From Bacillota bacterium (lineage in GTDB: Bacteria > Bacillota > Negativicutes > CTSoil-072), in assembly GCA_017889545.1 (NCBI GenBank), contig JAGFZV010000003.1, forward strand, positions 165,140 through 229,139: DNA of 64,000 nt, in the 5' to 3' direction. Each line of letters begins with the position of its first letter. Within the stretch, counting starts at the first letter, position 1. Both the position numbers and the translations under genes were made by a program. Below are positions 45,150-54,743 of this stretch, piece by piece. The notes beneath the pieces were generated by a model, which had not been told where the DNA came from, did not search any database, and saw only the letters and a program-made list of their open reading frames with translations.

Positions 45150-45400
45150 CTTACCCTGTCCAAAATAAAAAAGTTCTCTCGCCTCTCCAGGACGAAAGAA
45201 CTTGCTTTCGCGGTACCACCTTGTTTCCCGGCTTTTTAGCCGGACTCTCATCGCCGTAACGGGGCAACCGGCAACGCTTACTTATTTCAGCGCTGCAGCT
45301 CCGGGATGACATTCCGCTATGAAGCCTGAGGTATTTTCCAGCCTAAGAATACCCTCTCTGCACAGACTGCTACAGCATACTATTCCCATCTTCGCTGATA
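45150..45400 (-). promoter_or_regulatory. T-box leader (valine) of valS-folC
   Basis: The conserved T-box AAGGTGGTACCGCG is at 45209-45222 on the minus strand. A terminator (AAGTTCT...AGAACTTTTTT, about 45163-45204) follows. Stem I lies near 45300-45395, with an AGAGAGG bulge and a specifier loop in which GAATGTCA offers a GUC valine codon. Uncharged tRNA-Val binding at the leader would allow readthrough into valS. Stem I boundaries are approximate. Confidence 0.92.
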
Positions 45401-45410
45401 ACCTATCTAC

Positions 45411-45589
45411 AGACCGTTGCAAAAGTCCATCTGCCTGCGCACCCGCAAGGGGTATGCCGCCAACTCTAAGGCACTGAAGTGCCAAGAGTTGCGCAATCGC
45501 GACTGCGTTTGCTTGCTGGCGTACTATCTTGTACGCGACGCTGCGCAAGCCTCGCTGTTTCTTGCAGCTGAAACTTTTTCAACCGGTCT
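45411..45589. mobile_element. MITE-like palindromic element (179 bases) in the valS leader
   Basis: The ends AGACC-GTTGCAAAAGT (left) and ACTTTTTCAACCGGTCT (right) form imperfect terminal inverted repeats of about 17 bases. The interior is full of small hairpins such as GGCAC-TGAA-GTGCC and GCGTA-TACGC. A plus-strand open frame crosses it but has no ribosome binding site and looks incidental. It lies between the valS promoter and T-box. No clear target duplication is visible. Confidence 0.6.
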
Positions 45590-45644
45590 TATAATTTGTT
45601 GGAAAATTGTTGCAAAAACAACAGATACTCAGTATAACAGTATC

Positions 45645-45673
45645 AATATACCTGACGTAACCAGACATGTCAA
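45645..45673 (-). promoter_or_regulatory. Sigma-70-type promoter of valS
   Basis: Minus-strand TTGACA (45668-45673) and TATATT (45645-45650) are 17 bases apart. The start point would be near 45638, giving a leader of about 500 bases that includes the MITE-like insert and the T-box. Confidence 0.78.
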
Positions 45674-45680
45674 GCTGAGG

Positions 45681-46439
45681 TTATTTCCGCAATAGATATT
45701 TCACGATCAAAATGCTGATTTCATATAAAACAAGCATCGGAACTGCAATCATCGTTTGTGAAAACACGTCCGGAGTCGGCGATATGACCGCTCCAATAAC
45801 AAACGTCATGACCAATACAATTTTCCGTTTGGCAACAAGCATTTTTGAACTAATAATCCCAATTTTCGCCAATACCAAAATAAATAACGGCAGTTCAAAA
45901 ATAAATCCAAATGGAACTAAAAAAGAAATTACAAATGATAAATATTGTCCGAGGGAAAACATCGGCTGCAGATCATCCGTGGCAAAACCCATAAAAAATT
46001 TGATCCCCGCCGGCAAAACCAGATAATAAGAAAAAATCAAACCAACGAAGAAAAGCAATACCGACGTTGGAACCAAGATCGTTGTTGCTGTACGTTCTTT
46101 AAGGGTCAGCGCCGGTACAATAAAGGCCCATACCTGATACAATACCACCGGCAACGCAAGTAAAAAACCGGCAAAAAACGAGACTTTCAAATAAGAAAAG
46201 AAAGCTTCTGCTGGATTCATATAGTATAACTTTCCTGCCGGAGCAGTAATGAAATGAACCAATTCAGCCGAGTAAAAATAGCACGCCGTACTGCCGACCG
46301 CTACCGCAATGATCATAATGATCAGTCTCTTGCGAAGCTCCTGCAGATGATCCACTAATGACATGCTTGCCGCGCTGTTGTTCCCGCTGCCTGCTTGTAC
46401 TTCATCCTGATCGTTTTCTGGATTTGTTATATCAGCCAT
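45681..46439 (-). CDS. tatC: Twin-arginine translocase subunit TatC
   Basis: 252 residues with six membrane helices. The N-terminal part SLVDHLQELRKRLIIMI (about 26-43), the conserved Glu in the second periplasmic-side region and GFIFELPLFILVLAKIG near 195 fit TatC, which recognises twin-arginine signal peptides. The first 25 residues are an acidic polar extension (NPENDQDEVQAGSGNN). It lies 11 bases after tatA. The tatA-tatC order gives a minimal TatAC system. Confidence 0.94.
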   Translation of the reverse strand: MADITNPENDQDEVQAGSGNNSAASMSLVDHLQELRKRLIIMIIAVAVGSTACYFYSAELVHFITAPAGKLYYMNPAEAFFSYLKVSFFAGFLLALPVVLYQVWAFIVPALTLKERTATTILVPTSVLLFFVGLIFSYYLVLPAGIKFFMGFATDDLQPMFSLGQYLSFVISFLVPFGFIFELPLFILVLAKIGIISSKMLVAKRKIVLVMTFVIGAVISPTPDVFSQTMIAVPMLVLYEISILIVKYLLRK

Positions 46440-46450
46440 CTAAGCGTTCC

Positions 46451-46699
46451 TCACTTTTTGTCTTCCGGGTTTTTTTCTTCCTTCTTCTCTTCTTTTTTCT
46501 CTTCTTTTATTGTTTCTACTTTAACAGGCTGAACCTGAATAGGTTCTTCCTTCGCTTGGTCGCCTCCGGTTGTCGCCCGCCGGAATTCCTGAATGCCTTT
46601 TCCCAAAGCCTTCCCTACCTCCGGCAACTTCCCCGGTCCAAATACAACCAAGGCAATCACTAAAATTAATACTAATTCCGGCATACTAAAACTAAACAT
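46451..46699 (-). CDS. tatA: Twin-arginine translocase subunit TatA
   Basis: About 82 residues: one membrane helix ([20 protein letters not shown]), the [16 protein letters not shown] amphipathic segment and a highly charged Lys/Glu tail ([12 protein letters not shown]). The ATG at 46699 follows GGAGG by nine bases and gives the standard N-terminus; the frame stays open to 46738. TatA oligomers form the translocation pore for folded exported proteins. Confidence 0.92.
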   Translation of the reverse strand: MFSFSMPELVLILVIALVVFGPGKLPEVGKALGKGIQEFRRATTGGDQAKEEPIQVQPVKVETIKEEKKEEKKEEKNPEDKK

Positions 46700-46752
46700 C
46701 ACGCACATCCTCCGCAAATCTATTTTGACCATAATCATATATGTGCATTAAC

Positions 46753-46781
46753 GGCCTGCAAGGCTCAAAGCCTTGCAGGCC
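46753..46781 (-). terminator. Hairpin after the glcD-type oxidase gene
   Basis: Perfect 13-base arms GGCCTGCAAGGCT / AGCCTTGCAGGCC around a 3-base loop, about ten bases past the glcD stop. The following T-tract is poor (GTTAATG), so termination efficiency is uncertain. Confidence 0.6.
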
Positions 46782-46790
46782 ATAAAACCC

Positions 46791-48176
46791 TCAATGTCCT
46801 TGCGCTTCACCCAGCAATTTCCCCGGATTTAAAATGTTGTTCGGATCCAAGGCATGCTTGATCGATCGCATCACCGTCATTCCAACTTCCCCAAATTGAT
46901 TCGGCATATATTTTAATTTTCCTAACCCAATCCCATGTTCACCGGAAAGAGTCCCCCCGAGTTTCAATGCCGTCAGAAAAATCTCCTCCATTGCCTGGTA
47001 AACACGCTGCATTTCTTCTTTGTCTCGAAGATCAGTAACAATCGTGGGATGCAAATTTCCATCCCCGGCATGCCCAAAAGTCCCAACCTGCACATTATAT
47101 TTCTTGGCAATATCAGTAACTGCTCTTAACATATCCGGAACCTTGCTTCTCGGGACAGTAGCATCTTCACAGAACGTTGACGGCCTAAGTTTGGCCAAAG
47201 AGGGAAGCGCGGCCCGGCGTGCCGCCCAAACTTGATCTCTTTCCTTGGCGCTTTTGGCAACCTTCACCTCACCGTGATTATCGCGCAGCACTTTTTCCAT
47301 TTTCAGGGCATCCTGCTCCACAGTATCGTAGTCGCCGTCAACTTCAGCAAGAATAATTGCTTCTGCGTCAACCGGCAGACCTAGCTTGGCAAAACTTTCT
47401 ACTGTGCGGATCGTATAATTATCCATAATTTCCAACGTGGCAGGAATAATATTGTGACTGATAATATCGGCAATCGATTTACCGGCATCATTCAAATCAT
47501 CAAAAACAGCCATCATGCTTTTGCGATGAGCCGGAGCCGGAACAAGGCGCACGATAATCTTAGTAACTACGCCTAATGTCCCCTCTGATCCAGTAAACAG
47601 CATCGCCATGTCATACCCGGGAGAATGAACTGTCCGCCCGCCAAACTCAACAATCTGACCGTCCGCTAAAACTGCTTGCAACCCTGTCACATAATGCTTC
47701 GTTACCCCGTACTTTAAGCCACGCAAACCGCCTGAATTTTCCGCCACTGTACCGCCAATCGATGCTGTTGTGACTGTTCCTGGATCCGGCGGATAAATTA
47801 ATCCGAATTTTTCGACCGCAACATTCAATTCCTGTACAATGACTGCAGGCTCAACGATTGCAATCCGGTCAACCGGATCAACCTCAAGAATTTTGTTCAT
47901 TCGGACTGTGAACATAACAATCCCACCAGCCATGGGAACCGTTCCTGCACTAAGATTGGTCCCTGAACCACGGGTATATACCGGGATTTTCTCCCTATTG
48001 GCCAATTTAAGAATTTGCGATATTTCCTCTGCATTCGCAGGTTGTACAATGGCATCCGGCAAATTAAAAAACCCTGGAGTAGCATCATAGCCAAAGCAGA
48101 TCAGATCTTCTTTCTCAGTTTGGACCCATTCATTTCCTACAATGGTCTTTAATTCTTTGATCAACCGCTCTTCCAT
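46791..48176 (-). CDS. FAD-linked 2-hydroxyacid oxidase/dehydrogenase (GlcD-like)
   Basis: 461 residues, FAD-binding type 4 family. Features: TRGSGTNLSAGTVPMAGG near 69, PPDPGTVTTASIGGTVAENS near 133 with GGLRGLKYGVTKHYV, and the C-terminal SGEHGIGLGKLKYM near 418. Glycolate and D-lactate oxidation are the best-known roles. In anaerobes such proteins often pair with EtfAB for ferredoxin-assisted lactate oxidation, but no dedicated etf genes adjoin it here. GGGGGA lies upstream of the ATG. The promoter candidate is at 48265. Confidence 0.88.
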   Translation of the reverse strand: MEERLIKELKTIVGNEWVQTEKEDLICFGYDATPGFFNLPDAIVQPANAEEISQILKLANREKIPVYTRGSGTNLSAGTVPMAGGIVMFTVRMNKILEVDPVDRIAIVEPAVIVQELNVAVEKFGLIYPPDPGTVTTASIGGTVAENSGGLRGLKYGVTKHYVTGLQAVLADGQIVEFGGRTVHSPGYDMAMLFTGSEGTLGVVTKIIVRLVPAPAHRKSMMAVFDDLNDAGKSIADIISHNIIPATLEIMDNYTIRTVESFAKLGLPVDAEAIILAEVDGDYDTVEQDALKMEKVLRDNHGEVKVAKSAKERDQVWAARRAALPSLAKLRPSTFCEDATVPRSKVPDMLRAVTDIAKKYNVQVGTFGHAGDGNLHPTIVTDLRDKEEMQRVYQAMEEIFLTALKLGGTLSGEHGIGLGKLKYMPNQFGEVGMTVMRSIKHALDPNNILNPGKLLGEAQGH

Positions 48177-48264
48177 AGATAATCCCCCGCCTTTCGAATA
48201 TCATTATGCAACCTACAAACGCCGCTTACAGCAATGCCTATTTTGATTATAGTTCACAATAAAT

Positions 48265-48293
48265 ATTATATCATATCTATTATCCGTTTTAAA
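48265..48293 (-). promoter_or_regulatory. Candidate promoter for the glcD-type oxidase
   Basis: A perfect -10 TATAAT (48265-48270, minus strand) is 17 bases from TTTAAA (48288-48293), which matches four of six -35 bases. The start point would be near 48258, 80 bases before the gene. Confidence 0.5.
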
Positions 48294-48333
48294 TCTATTC
48301 TGCAATGATCAAATCAACTGCTTTTGCAAACGA

Positions 48334-49299
48334 TTAATATTTGCGGAGTCCCACAAAATCCGATATTTCAAATAAAGCTTTCCGCACTCCTTCATCCAAC
48401 GACTGCGGCAATACTGTCCGCGCTTTTTCCAAGAAATCTTCCACCCGTTTGTTCGAATAATCCAGCGCATCTGTGGCGCAAATCATTTCCAGCGCCCGTT
48501 CTACATTATGGTCGGACATATCCTTTGATAGAACAATATTACGCAATTCCTGTCCGTATTTGCTGTTTTGCATCGCACGAATAGCCGGCAATGTCAAAAT
48601 TCCCTGGCGTAAATCATTGCCAACAGGCTTACCGAGCTGTTTTTGCGAGGCCGTAATATCCAAAATATCATCTGTAATCTGAAACGCAATCCCGAGTGAA
48701 TAGCCATATTGGTAGAAAGCCTGAACATCCCGCTCAGAAAAACAGCCGGCTATCCCGCCCAGTTGACAACTGGCCGCAATAAAATCCGCCGTTTTTTTAG
48801 CGATCCTCTGAACATAATCTTCTTCACTTTGCTGTGCATCAAACATACTTTGGATTTGGACAACTTCCCCTTCGCATAGAACACAAATCGTATTTGTTAA
48901 TATTTTCATCATTTTGCCGCCAACGCCGGCTACTGCCGAAAATGCTTTGGCAAACAGGTAATCGCCGGAGAGCACCGATATTTGGTTCCCCCAGCGGGCA
49001 TTCGCCGTGATCATACCACGCCTTGTCATGGAATTATCGATCACATCATCATGCACCAAGGTAGCCATATGGATCAGCTCAAGAGCAACAGCCATCGGCA
49101 AAACGTCATCAATTTCACGTTTTGCACTCCGTGCACACAGAAGATATAAAGCCGGTCGTAAGCGTTTACCGCCTGCCTCGACCAGATGATCCCCTATCTC
49201 GGTTATTAATCCTACCGGAGAATGGATCACCGTAATTAATTCCGCTTCTACTCTCGCCAATTCTTCATGAACCAGTTCAAACATTGATATTTTGTTCAT
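48334..49299 (-). CDS. Long-chain polyprenyl diphosphate synthase
   Basis: 321-residue trans-prenyltransferase. The first Asp-rich motif is HDDVIDNSMTRRG (near 82) and the second ITDDILDITAS (near 211), with GGKRLRPALYLL near 43. Chain length cannot be read from the sequence; heptaprenyl or octaprenyl synthases for quinones are typical. The promoter candidate at 49336 makes it independent of the ahb genes upstream. Menaquinone or related lipids are plausible products. Confidence 0.9.
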   Translation of the reverse strand: MNKISMFELVHEELARVEAELITVIHSPVGLITEIGDHLVEAGGKRLRPALYLLCARSAKREIDDVLPMAVALELIHMATLVHDDVIDNSMTRRGMITANARWGNQISVLSGDYLFAKAFSAVAGVGGKMMKILTNTICVLCEGEVVQIQSMFDAQQSEEDYVQRIAKKTADFIAASCQLGGIAGCFSERDVQAFYQYGYSLGIAFQITDDILDITASQKQLGKPVGNDLRQGILTLPAIRAMQNSKYGQELRNIVLSKDMSDHNVERALEMICATDALDYSNKRVEDFLEKARTVLPQSLDEGVRKALFEISDFVGLRKY

Positions 49300-49335
49300 T
49301 ACACACCATCACCTACAACCGAAATGTCTGTTATT

Positions 49336-49364
49336 ATGATACAGCATTCTCCGACATCAGTCTA
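49336..49364 (-). promoter_or_regulatory. Candidate promoter for the polyprenyl synthase
   Basis: Minus-strand TAGACT (49359-49364) and TATCAT (49336-49341) are 17 bases apart, matching four and five consensus bases. Transcription would begin about 30 bases before the gene. Confidence 0.5.
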
Positions 49365-49396
49365 CCTGATTTTTCCTTACCCGTGTAAAAGACTGT

Positions 49397-49888
49397 TTAA
49401 AGTTCGTCCGCATGCTTTTGCCCGGAAAAATAGCGCATACTGGTTTTCTTCCACTCACGAACGCTGAACAGCATCACATAATCTGATACTCCAGCGTCTT
49501 TTGCCAGTTGCGCAGCAATCCGGCGGCACTCCTCCCGGGTTGAAGCGTGCAACATAATATAAAAATTATAATTCCATTCCGGTTGCGGCAAACGGGTATA
49601 GCAATGAGTAACCGAGGCGCTCACCGCCATTTGCTTCCCTACTTCGTCCAACCGTTCTTCCGGCACTGCACAGGCGCATAGCGCATTTGCTTTGTAACCT
49701 ACTTCCCGATGCCGAAGAACCAGTCCCATTTTGCGTATATGCCCGCAACGGTGATAGCGCCGCAGCCTGGTTAACAATTCATCCTCAGAAATCCCCAGTT
49801 GTTCAGCCAGCTGTTTATAAGGCTCCGGGATCAAAGGAAATTCGTCCTGCATCTTGGCAACAATTTGTTTGTCTAATTCGTCCAGCAT
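49397..49888 (-). CDS. ahbB: Siroheme decarboxylase subunit AhbB (Lrp/AsnC-like)
   Basis: 163 residues: an N-terminal AsnC-type helix-turn-helix (EQLGISEDELLTRLRRYHRCGHIRKMG) and a dimer domain. The AhbB pattern LRHREVGYKANALC near 58 and VTHCYTRLPQPEWNYNFYIMLH near 92-113 are clear. With AhbA it converts siroheme to didecarboxysiroheme in the alternative heme pathway. GGAGG precedes the ATG. It lies 17 bases after ahbA. The ahbC/ahbD genes are not in the window. Confidence 0.87.
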   Translation of the reverse strand: MLDELDKQIVAKMQDEFPLIPEPYKQLAEQLGISEDELLTRLRRYHRCGHIRKMGLVLRHREVGYKANALCACAVPEERLDEVGKQMAVSASVTHCYTRLPQPEWNYNFYIMLHASTREECRRIAAQLAKDAGVSDYVMLFSVREWKKTSMRYFSGQKHADEL

Positions 49889-49905
49889 GCAACCTCCACG
49901 TTATT

Positions 49906-50355
49906 TCATAATTTAAACTGCACACTCACTTTGAATTTCCGGGTAGCAGGTAAACTGATCAGCTGTTCCACACCGGCAAGTTTTTCAATTTCAGCCAAAA
50001 CTTTCGTTTGAGCAGAAACACTGGGAGATATGAGGGCAAACCATAGGTTGAAATCTCCCTCCCGCTCGTAATTATGAGTAACGCCACAATAACGATTCAC
50101 TGCTTTGGCAACGAGCCCCATACGTTCCGGACGCACCTTGAGAGCGACCAGCGTGCTGACATAGCCAAGTCGGCCCGAATCAAAAAACGGGCCAATGCGC
50201 CGTATAAATCCCTGTTCTTTTAAAAACTGCAATCGCTCAATTACTTCGTTCTCATTCGTGCCGAGTTTGTCAGCAATCATAGCGAAGGGGCGTTTTTCCA
50301 GCGGCAAATCAGTTTGTATTAGGTTTAATAATCTTTTGTCAAAATCAGTTAACAA
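49906..50355 (-). CDS. ahbA: Siroheme decarboxylase subunit AhbA (Lrp/AsnC-like)
   Basis: 149 residues, paralogue of the adjacent ahbB product: helix-turn-helix DKLGTNENEVIERLQFLKEQ and catalytic-domain motif GVTHNYEREGDFNLWFALIS near 88-107, whose His and Tyr are features of AhbA. A TTG start at 50355 follows AGGGGCGG by eight bases. Together with AhbB it implies heme synthesis from siroheme under anaerobic conditions. An Lrp-type regulator role is the alternative but is less consistent with GVTHNYER. Confidence 0.87.
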   Translation of the reverse strand: MLTDFDKRLLNLIQTDLPLEKRPFAMIADKLGTNENEVIERLQFLKEQGFIRRIGPFFDSGRLGYVSTLVALKVRPERMGLVAKAVNRYCGVTHNYEREGDFNLWFALISPSVSAQTKVLAEIEKLAGVEQLISLPATRKFKVSVQFKL

Positions 50356-50394
50356 GTTATAATCCGCCCCTAATTATCTTCGTTTTATCAGTTT

Positions 50395-51012
50395 TTACAG
50401 CAATGATTTCTGAATTTGATCAAGCAACTCGTCCCTGCCGGCAGCATTAACTGATGAGTAGGCGATCAACTCTTCTTTCGCCATTCCAAGTTCTTTGCAA
50501 ATAATTCCTCGCTGTTTGGCCAATTCATTGCGGGAAAGCTTATCTGCCTTGGTCGCAACAATCTGTACGGGCAGGCCTTGCTCTCTCAGCCAACGGAATG
50601 TCCGGACATCACTGTCCATCGGCGGATGCCGCATATCAATCAATTGGCATACTAATTTTAGCTTGGTTGAGCGCGTCAAATATTCCTCAATAAATTTCGT
50701 CCACTGCCGCCGCATTTCCTGCCCCTTACGGGCATAACCATAACCAGGCAAATCAACCAGAAAAAAATCGATCCGTTCTTCCGGCAAATATTTTGCTGTC
50801 AGACGGTAATAATTTAATGTAGCGGTCTTGCCTGGAGTACCGCTTACTCTCGCCAAACCATGGCGTCTGGCCAAAGAATTAATTAAGGATGATTTGCCGA
50901 CATTTGAGCGGCCGACAAAAGCAATTTCAGGCAAATCATCTTTCGGATATTGCTCGGCCCGAACTGCAGAAGCAATATAGTCTGCGTGAATAATTGTGAA
51001 CTGCAGGCTCAC
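50395..51012 (-). CDS. engB: Ribosome-biogenesis GTPase EngB (YsxC/YihA)
   Basis: 205-residue small GTPase involved in large-subunit assembly. G1 [14 protein letters not shown] near 34, G3 [11 protein letters not shown] near 87 and G4 TKADK near 155 are present. A GTG start at 51012 overlaps the lon stop by four bases, which is the widespread Firmicute lon-engB order and indicates translational coupling. Confidence 0.94.
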   Translation of the reverse strand: MSLQFTIIHADYIASAVRAEQYPKDDLPEIAFVGRSNVGKSSLINSLARRHGLARVSGTPGKTATLNYYRLTAKYLPEERIDFFLVDLPGYGYARKGQEMRRQWTKFIEEYLTRSTKLKLVCQLIDMRHPPMDSDVRTFRWLREQGLPVQIVATKADKLSRNELAKQRGIICKELGMAKEELIAYSSVNAAGRDELLDQIQKSLL

Positions 51013-53327
51013 GGTTCAAACACCAGTGCTGTTTTGATGACATCATCCATGTGTTCCACCGGAATGAATTCGGTTATCCGTCTAACATTCGCCGGAATTT
51101 CCTCAATATCCCTTTTATTTTCTATCGGCAAAATAATTTTATGAATTCCCGCTCGGTGAGCAGCCAGCACTTTCTCTTTAATACCGCCTACAGGCAATAC
51201 TCGGCCGCGAAGAGTAATCTCACCAGTCATGGCAATATCATTGCGAACCGGTTTTCCCGTCAAAGCCGACGCCAAAGCAGTCGCCATCGTAATACCGGCA
51301 GACGGCCCGTCCTTAGGGATCGCTCCTTCAGGCAAATGAATATGGATATCCTTTTTTTCATAAAAATCTTCATCAATTTGCAATTCTTTTGCCCTGGTGC
51401 GGATATAACTGAAACCAGCTTGCGCAGACTCCTGCATCACTTCACCTAATTTGCCGGTAAGCGTCAACTTGCCTTTTCCCTTCATTACTGATACTTCCAC
51501 TGCAAGCACCTCGCCGCCAACCTCTGTCCAAGCCAGACCCGTGGCTACGCCTACTTGTTGAGCCCGTTCCGCTTGCGCATGACGATATCGTGGAACGCCC
51601 AGAAAGTCTTGAAGATTGCGGTTTGTAATCCGTACGCTGGTCCGTTTGTTTTGCACAATTTTTCTCGCGGCCTTCCGGCACAAACTTGCAATATTTCGTT
51701 CAAGGTTGCGCACCCCGGCTTCGCGCGTATAGTCCCTGATCACCTTTTGCACTGTTTCTGTAGAAAACGAAATTTGTGACGTAGTCAAACCATGGTCTTT
51801 TGTTTGCTTTGGAATCAAAAACCGTTGTGCAATCTGAACTTTTTCCTCCTCAGTATAACCCGCGATCTGGATCACTTCCATCCGGTCCAGCAAAGGACGT
51901 GGAATATTATGCATTGCATTCGCAGTGACAACCCAGAGCACCCGGGACAGATCAAAGGGCAGTTCTATGTAGTGATCGCTGAATGTATTGTTTTGTTCCG
52001 GATCCAACACTTCCAACAGGGCAGAAGACGGATCACCACGAAAATCAGCATTCATTTTGTCAATTTCATCCAACAGAAAAACTGGGTTTTTCGAACCGCC
52101 CGTGCGCATTCCCTGTATAATTCTCCCCGGAAGAGCGCCGACATATGTGCGCCGATGACCACGAATTTCCGCTTCATCCCTGACACCGCCAAGCGAGACA
52201 CGGACAAATTTCCGTTCCATCGACCGGGCGATGGAACGAGCTAATGACGTTTTTCCAACACCAGGGGGACCAACCAAGCATAAAATCGGACCTTTCATCG
52301 TGGCGGTCAATTCCCGCACCGACAAGTATTCCAATATACGTTCCTTCACCTTTTCCAAGCCATGATGATCTTCATCTAGAATTTTTTCAGCGAGCGAAAC
52401 GTCAAGACGATCTTCCGTTTCTTTAGACCAAGGGAGCGCCAAAAGCCAATCCAAATACGTCCGAATCACAGCTCCTTCCGCAACCATCGGCGGCATTTTT
52501 TCCAGACGCTCAATTTCTTTGGTGATTTTTTCTTCCACTTCTTTGGGCAATTCCTGTTCTTTCAACCGCGCACGGTATTCATCGGCTTCAGCCGTCCGTT
52601 CATCCTTATCGCCCAGCTCTTTTTGGATCGCTTTCACTTGTTCGCGCAGATAATATTCTTTCTGCGTCTTTTCCATTTGTTTGCGTACCCGGCCATTGAT
52701 TTTTTTCTCTAATTCCAGAACTTCCATTTCCCGGCTAAGAATTTCACACAATTTTTCCAGCCTGATTTTTACGTCCACCGCATCCAACAATGCTTGCTTG
52801 TCTTCCGCTTTTAAGGATAAATGGCTGGCGATTAAATCGGCCAAACGACCAGGCTCTTCAACTACAACAACGGAAACCAATGTTTCCGGTGGAATTTTTT
52901 TACTCAACTTAACCCACTGCTCAAATTCATGAACAGCCGTGCGGACCAGGGCTTCAATTTCCGGAGTTTTAAAATCCGTTTCGGCAAATTCACGGACAGA
53001 AACCTGATAAAACGGATCTAAGCTGATATACTCGCGAATTTCAGCTCGATGCAGCCCTTCCACCAGCACTCGGATCGTACCGCCTGGAAGTTTTAATAAT
53101 TGCTTAATTTCAGCTACAGTTCCGGTTTGAAAAATATCATCCGGCGATGGTTGATCATTTTGGGCATCTTTCTGTGTCGCCAGCATAATATGACGATCCT
53201 GTACCATTGCCTCTTCTAAGGCTTTAATCGACTTTTCCCTGCCAACGTCCAGATGAATAATCATATATGGGAAGACAAAAATACCCCTTAACGGCAACAA
53301 GGGCATCGTTTGAAGCATATCAGTCAT
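51009..53327 (-). CDS. lon: ATP-dependent protease Lon
   Basis: About 772 residues: an N-terminal substrate domain starting [17 protein letters not shown]+ with Walker [14 protein letters not shown] near 350 and Walker [11 protein letters not shown] near 415, and the C-terminal serine-lysine protease domain. The catalytic Ser lies in [15 protein letters not shown] near 670 and the Lys in AGIHKIILP near 715. The ATG at 53327 sits 12 bases after AGGAGG; the ORF extends to 53354. It follows clpX in the protein quality-control run. Confidence 0.95.
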   Translation of the reverse strand: MTDMLQTMPLLPLRGIFVFPYMIIHLDVGREKSIKALEEAMVQDRHIMLATQKDAQNDQPSPDDIFQTGTVAEIKQLLKLPGGTIRVLVEGLHRAEIREYISLDPFYQVSVREFAETDFKTPEIEALVRTAVHEFEQWVKLSKKIPPETLVSVVVVEEPGRLADLIASHLSLKAEDKQALLDAVDVKIRLEKLCEILSREMEVLELEKKINGRVRKQMEKTQKEYYLREQVKAIQKELGDKDERTAEADEYRARLKEQELPKEVEEKITKEIERLEKMPPMVAEGAVIRTYLDWLLALPWSKETEDRLDVSLAEKILDEDHHGLEKVKERILEYLSVRELTATMKGPILCLVGPPGVGKTSLARSIARSMERKFVRVSLGGVRDEAEIRGHRRTYVGALPGRIIQGMRTGGSKNPVFLLDEIDKMNADFRGDPSSALLEVLDPEQNNTFSDHYIELPFDLSRVLWVVTANAMHNIPRPLLDRMEVIQIAGYTEEEKVQIAQRFLIPKQTKDHGLTTSQISFSTETVQKVIRDYTREAGVRNLERNIASLCRKAARKIVQNKRTSVRITNRNLQDFLGVPRYRHAQAERAQQVGVATGLAWTEVGGEVLAVEVSVMKGKGKLTLTGKLGEVMQESAQAGFSYIRTRAKELQIDEDFYEKKDIHIHLPEGAIPKDGPSAGITMATALASALTGKPVRNDIAMTGEITLRGRVLPVGGIKEKVLAAHRAGIHKIILPIENKRDIEEIPANVRRITEFIPVEHMDDVIKTALVFEP

Positions 53328-53437
53328 AATGAACGGTCGCCTCCTGTCATTCAAAGTATCATTCGTACCGCTTTCTTTTTCTGCAAAGCAATTATACTAT
53401 ACAGAGATTTTACGAAAATATGGAAATATACAAAGAA

Positions 53438-53462
53438 GGGAGACCTTCAAAGAAAGTCTCCC
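53438..53462 (-). terminator. Terminator-like hairpin after clpX
   Basis: GGGAGAC (53438-53444) pairs with GTCTCCC (53456-53462) around an 11-base loop, six bases past the clpX stop. On the minus strand TTCTTTGTATATTT follows. Moderately strong. Confidence 0.65.
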
Positions 53463-53468
53463 GTTATA

Positions 53469-54731
53469 TCAAGCTGATTCTTCTTTCTTCTTGGTCTTGC
53501 GTTCTGCAGTAACCAGCATTGGCTCGTCCTTGGACAGCACCACTTCTTTGGTCACAATACAACGGGTTACATCCGTACGTGATGGCACTTCATACATGAC
53601 ATTACGCATAATCCCTTCGATTATTGAACGCAAACCTCGTGCACCGGTTTTCCGTTTTAATGCCTCGCCGGCGATTGCTTGCAGAGCGTCTTCTTTAAAT
53701 TCCAATTGAACATTATCAATTTCCAGGAATTTCTGATATTGTTTAATCAACGCATTTTTCGGCTCGCCTAAAATCCGTATCAACGCGGCTTCATCCAATG
53801 CATCCAAAGTAACAACAATAGGCAGACGTCCTACAAACTCAGGTATCAACCCAAATTTCAGCAAATCCTCCGGTAAAATATTGCGCAGGATCTCTCCGAC
53901 ATTTCCTTTGTTTTTACTCCTGATTTCTGCACCGAAGCCAAGTGTTTTGTTACTGGTTCGAGCGCTGATAATTTTGTCGATCCCATCAAAGGCGCCGCCA
54001 CAAATAAACAAAATATTGGTGGTATCAATTTGAATAAATTCTTGATGCGGATGCTTACGCCCGCCTTGCGGCGGCACACTGGCAACCGTACCTTCCAAAA
54101 TTTTCAACAGGGCCTGCTGAACCCCTTCCCCGGAAACATCCCGGGTAATAGAAGGATTTTCCGACTTACGGGCAATTTTGTCAATCTCATCAATGTATAC
54201 GATGCCTTTTTCGGCCTTTTCTACATCATAGTCGGCAGCCTGAATCAATTTTAGAAGGATATTTTCAACATCCTCACCAACATAACCAGCTTCCGTAAGT
54301 GATGTTGCGTCCGCAATTGCGAATGGTACATTTAAAATTTTAGCCAACGTTTGGGCAAGAAGAGTTTTTCCGCTGCCGGTTGGTCCCAGCATAACAATGT
54401 TCGATTTTTGCAACTCAACATCGTCCATTTTCATGCCAAGATTAATCCGTTTGTAATGGTTGTATACTGCCACGGACAAAGTTTTCTTCGCTTCTTCCTG
54501 ACCAATGACATACTGGTCTAAAATCGCCTTAATATCCCTAGGCTTAGGAATATCATGCAACTCAACGTCTAAATCGTCGCTTAATTCTTCCTCAATAATT
54601 TCATTGCACAATTCAATGCACTCATCGCAGATGTAAACACCAGGACCGGCTACCAATTTTTTCACCTGTTCCTGCAGTTTGCCACAAAAAGAACATTTTA
54701 GTTGACTTTTATCGTCCCCAAATTTCAACAT
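53469..54731 (-). CDS. clpX: ATP-dependent Clp protease unfoldase ClpX
   Basis: 420 residues. The N-terminal zinc-binding domain [14 protein letters not shown]...CDECIELC (near 14-40) is followed by an AAA+ module: Walker [17 protein letters not shown] near 120, Walker [12 protein letters not shown] near 180, and the sensor-2 region [19 protein letters not shown] near 375. ClpX delivers tagged proteins to ClpP. It begins 12 bases after clpP and is followed by a hairpin. Confidence 0.96.
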   Translation of the reverse strand: MLKFGDDKSQLKCSFCGKLQEQVKKLVAGPGVYICDECIELCNEIIEEELSDDLDVELHDIPKPRDIKAILDQYVIGQEEAKKTLSVAVYNHYKRINLGMKMDDVELQKSNIVMLGPTGSGKTLLAQTLAKILNVPFAIADATSLTEAGYVGEDVENILLKLIQAADYDVEKAEKGIVYIDEIDKIARKSENPSITRDVSGEGVQQALLKILEGTVASVPPQGGRKHPHQEFIQIDTTNILFICGGAFDGIDKIISARTSNKTLGFGAEIRSKNKGNVGEILRNILPEDLLKFGLIPEFVGRLPIVVTLDALDEAALIRILGEPKNALIKQYQKFLEIDNVQLEFKEDALQAIAGEALKRKTGARGLRSIIEGIMRNVMYEVPSRTDVTRCIVTKEVVLSKDEPMLVTAERKTKKKEESA

Positions 54732-54743
54732 ATTCTCACCTCT

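Noticed and set aside
45282..45548. An 88-codon minus-strand frame upstream of valS.
   Set aside because: It covers the T-box stem I and the MITE-like element; structure, not coding, explains it.
45417..45695. A 92-codon plus-strand frame in the valS leader.
   Set aside because: It runs through the palindromic MITE-like element, lacks a ribosome binding site and lies antisense to a transcribed leader. It may recur in genomes because the repeat does.
49397..50355. Lrp/AsnC transcription regulators.
   Set aside because: Both helix-turn-helix proteins carry the siroheme-decarboxylase catalytic motifs and lie side by side, the AhbA/AhbB pattern.
53328..53468. CIRCE or CtsR operators ahead of lon and around clp genes.
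   Set aside because: No TTAGCACTC-N9-GAGTGCTAA or direct heptad repeat is visible; only a TATAAT with a poor -35 precedes lon.
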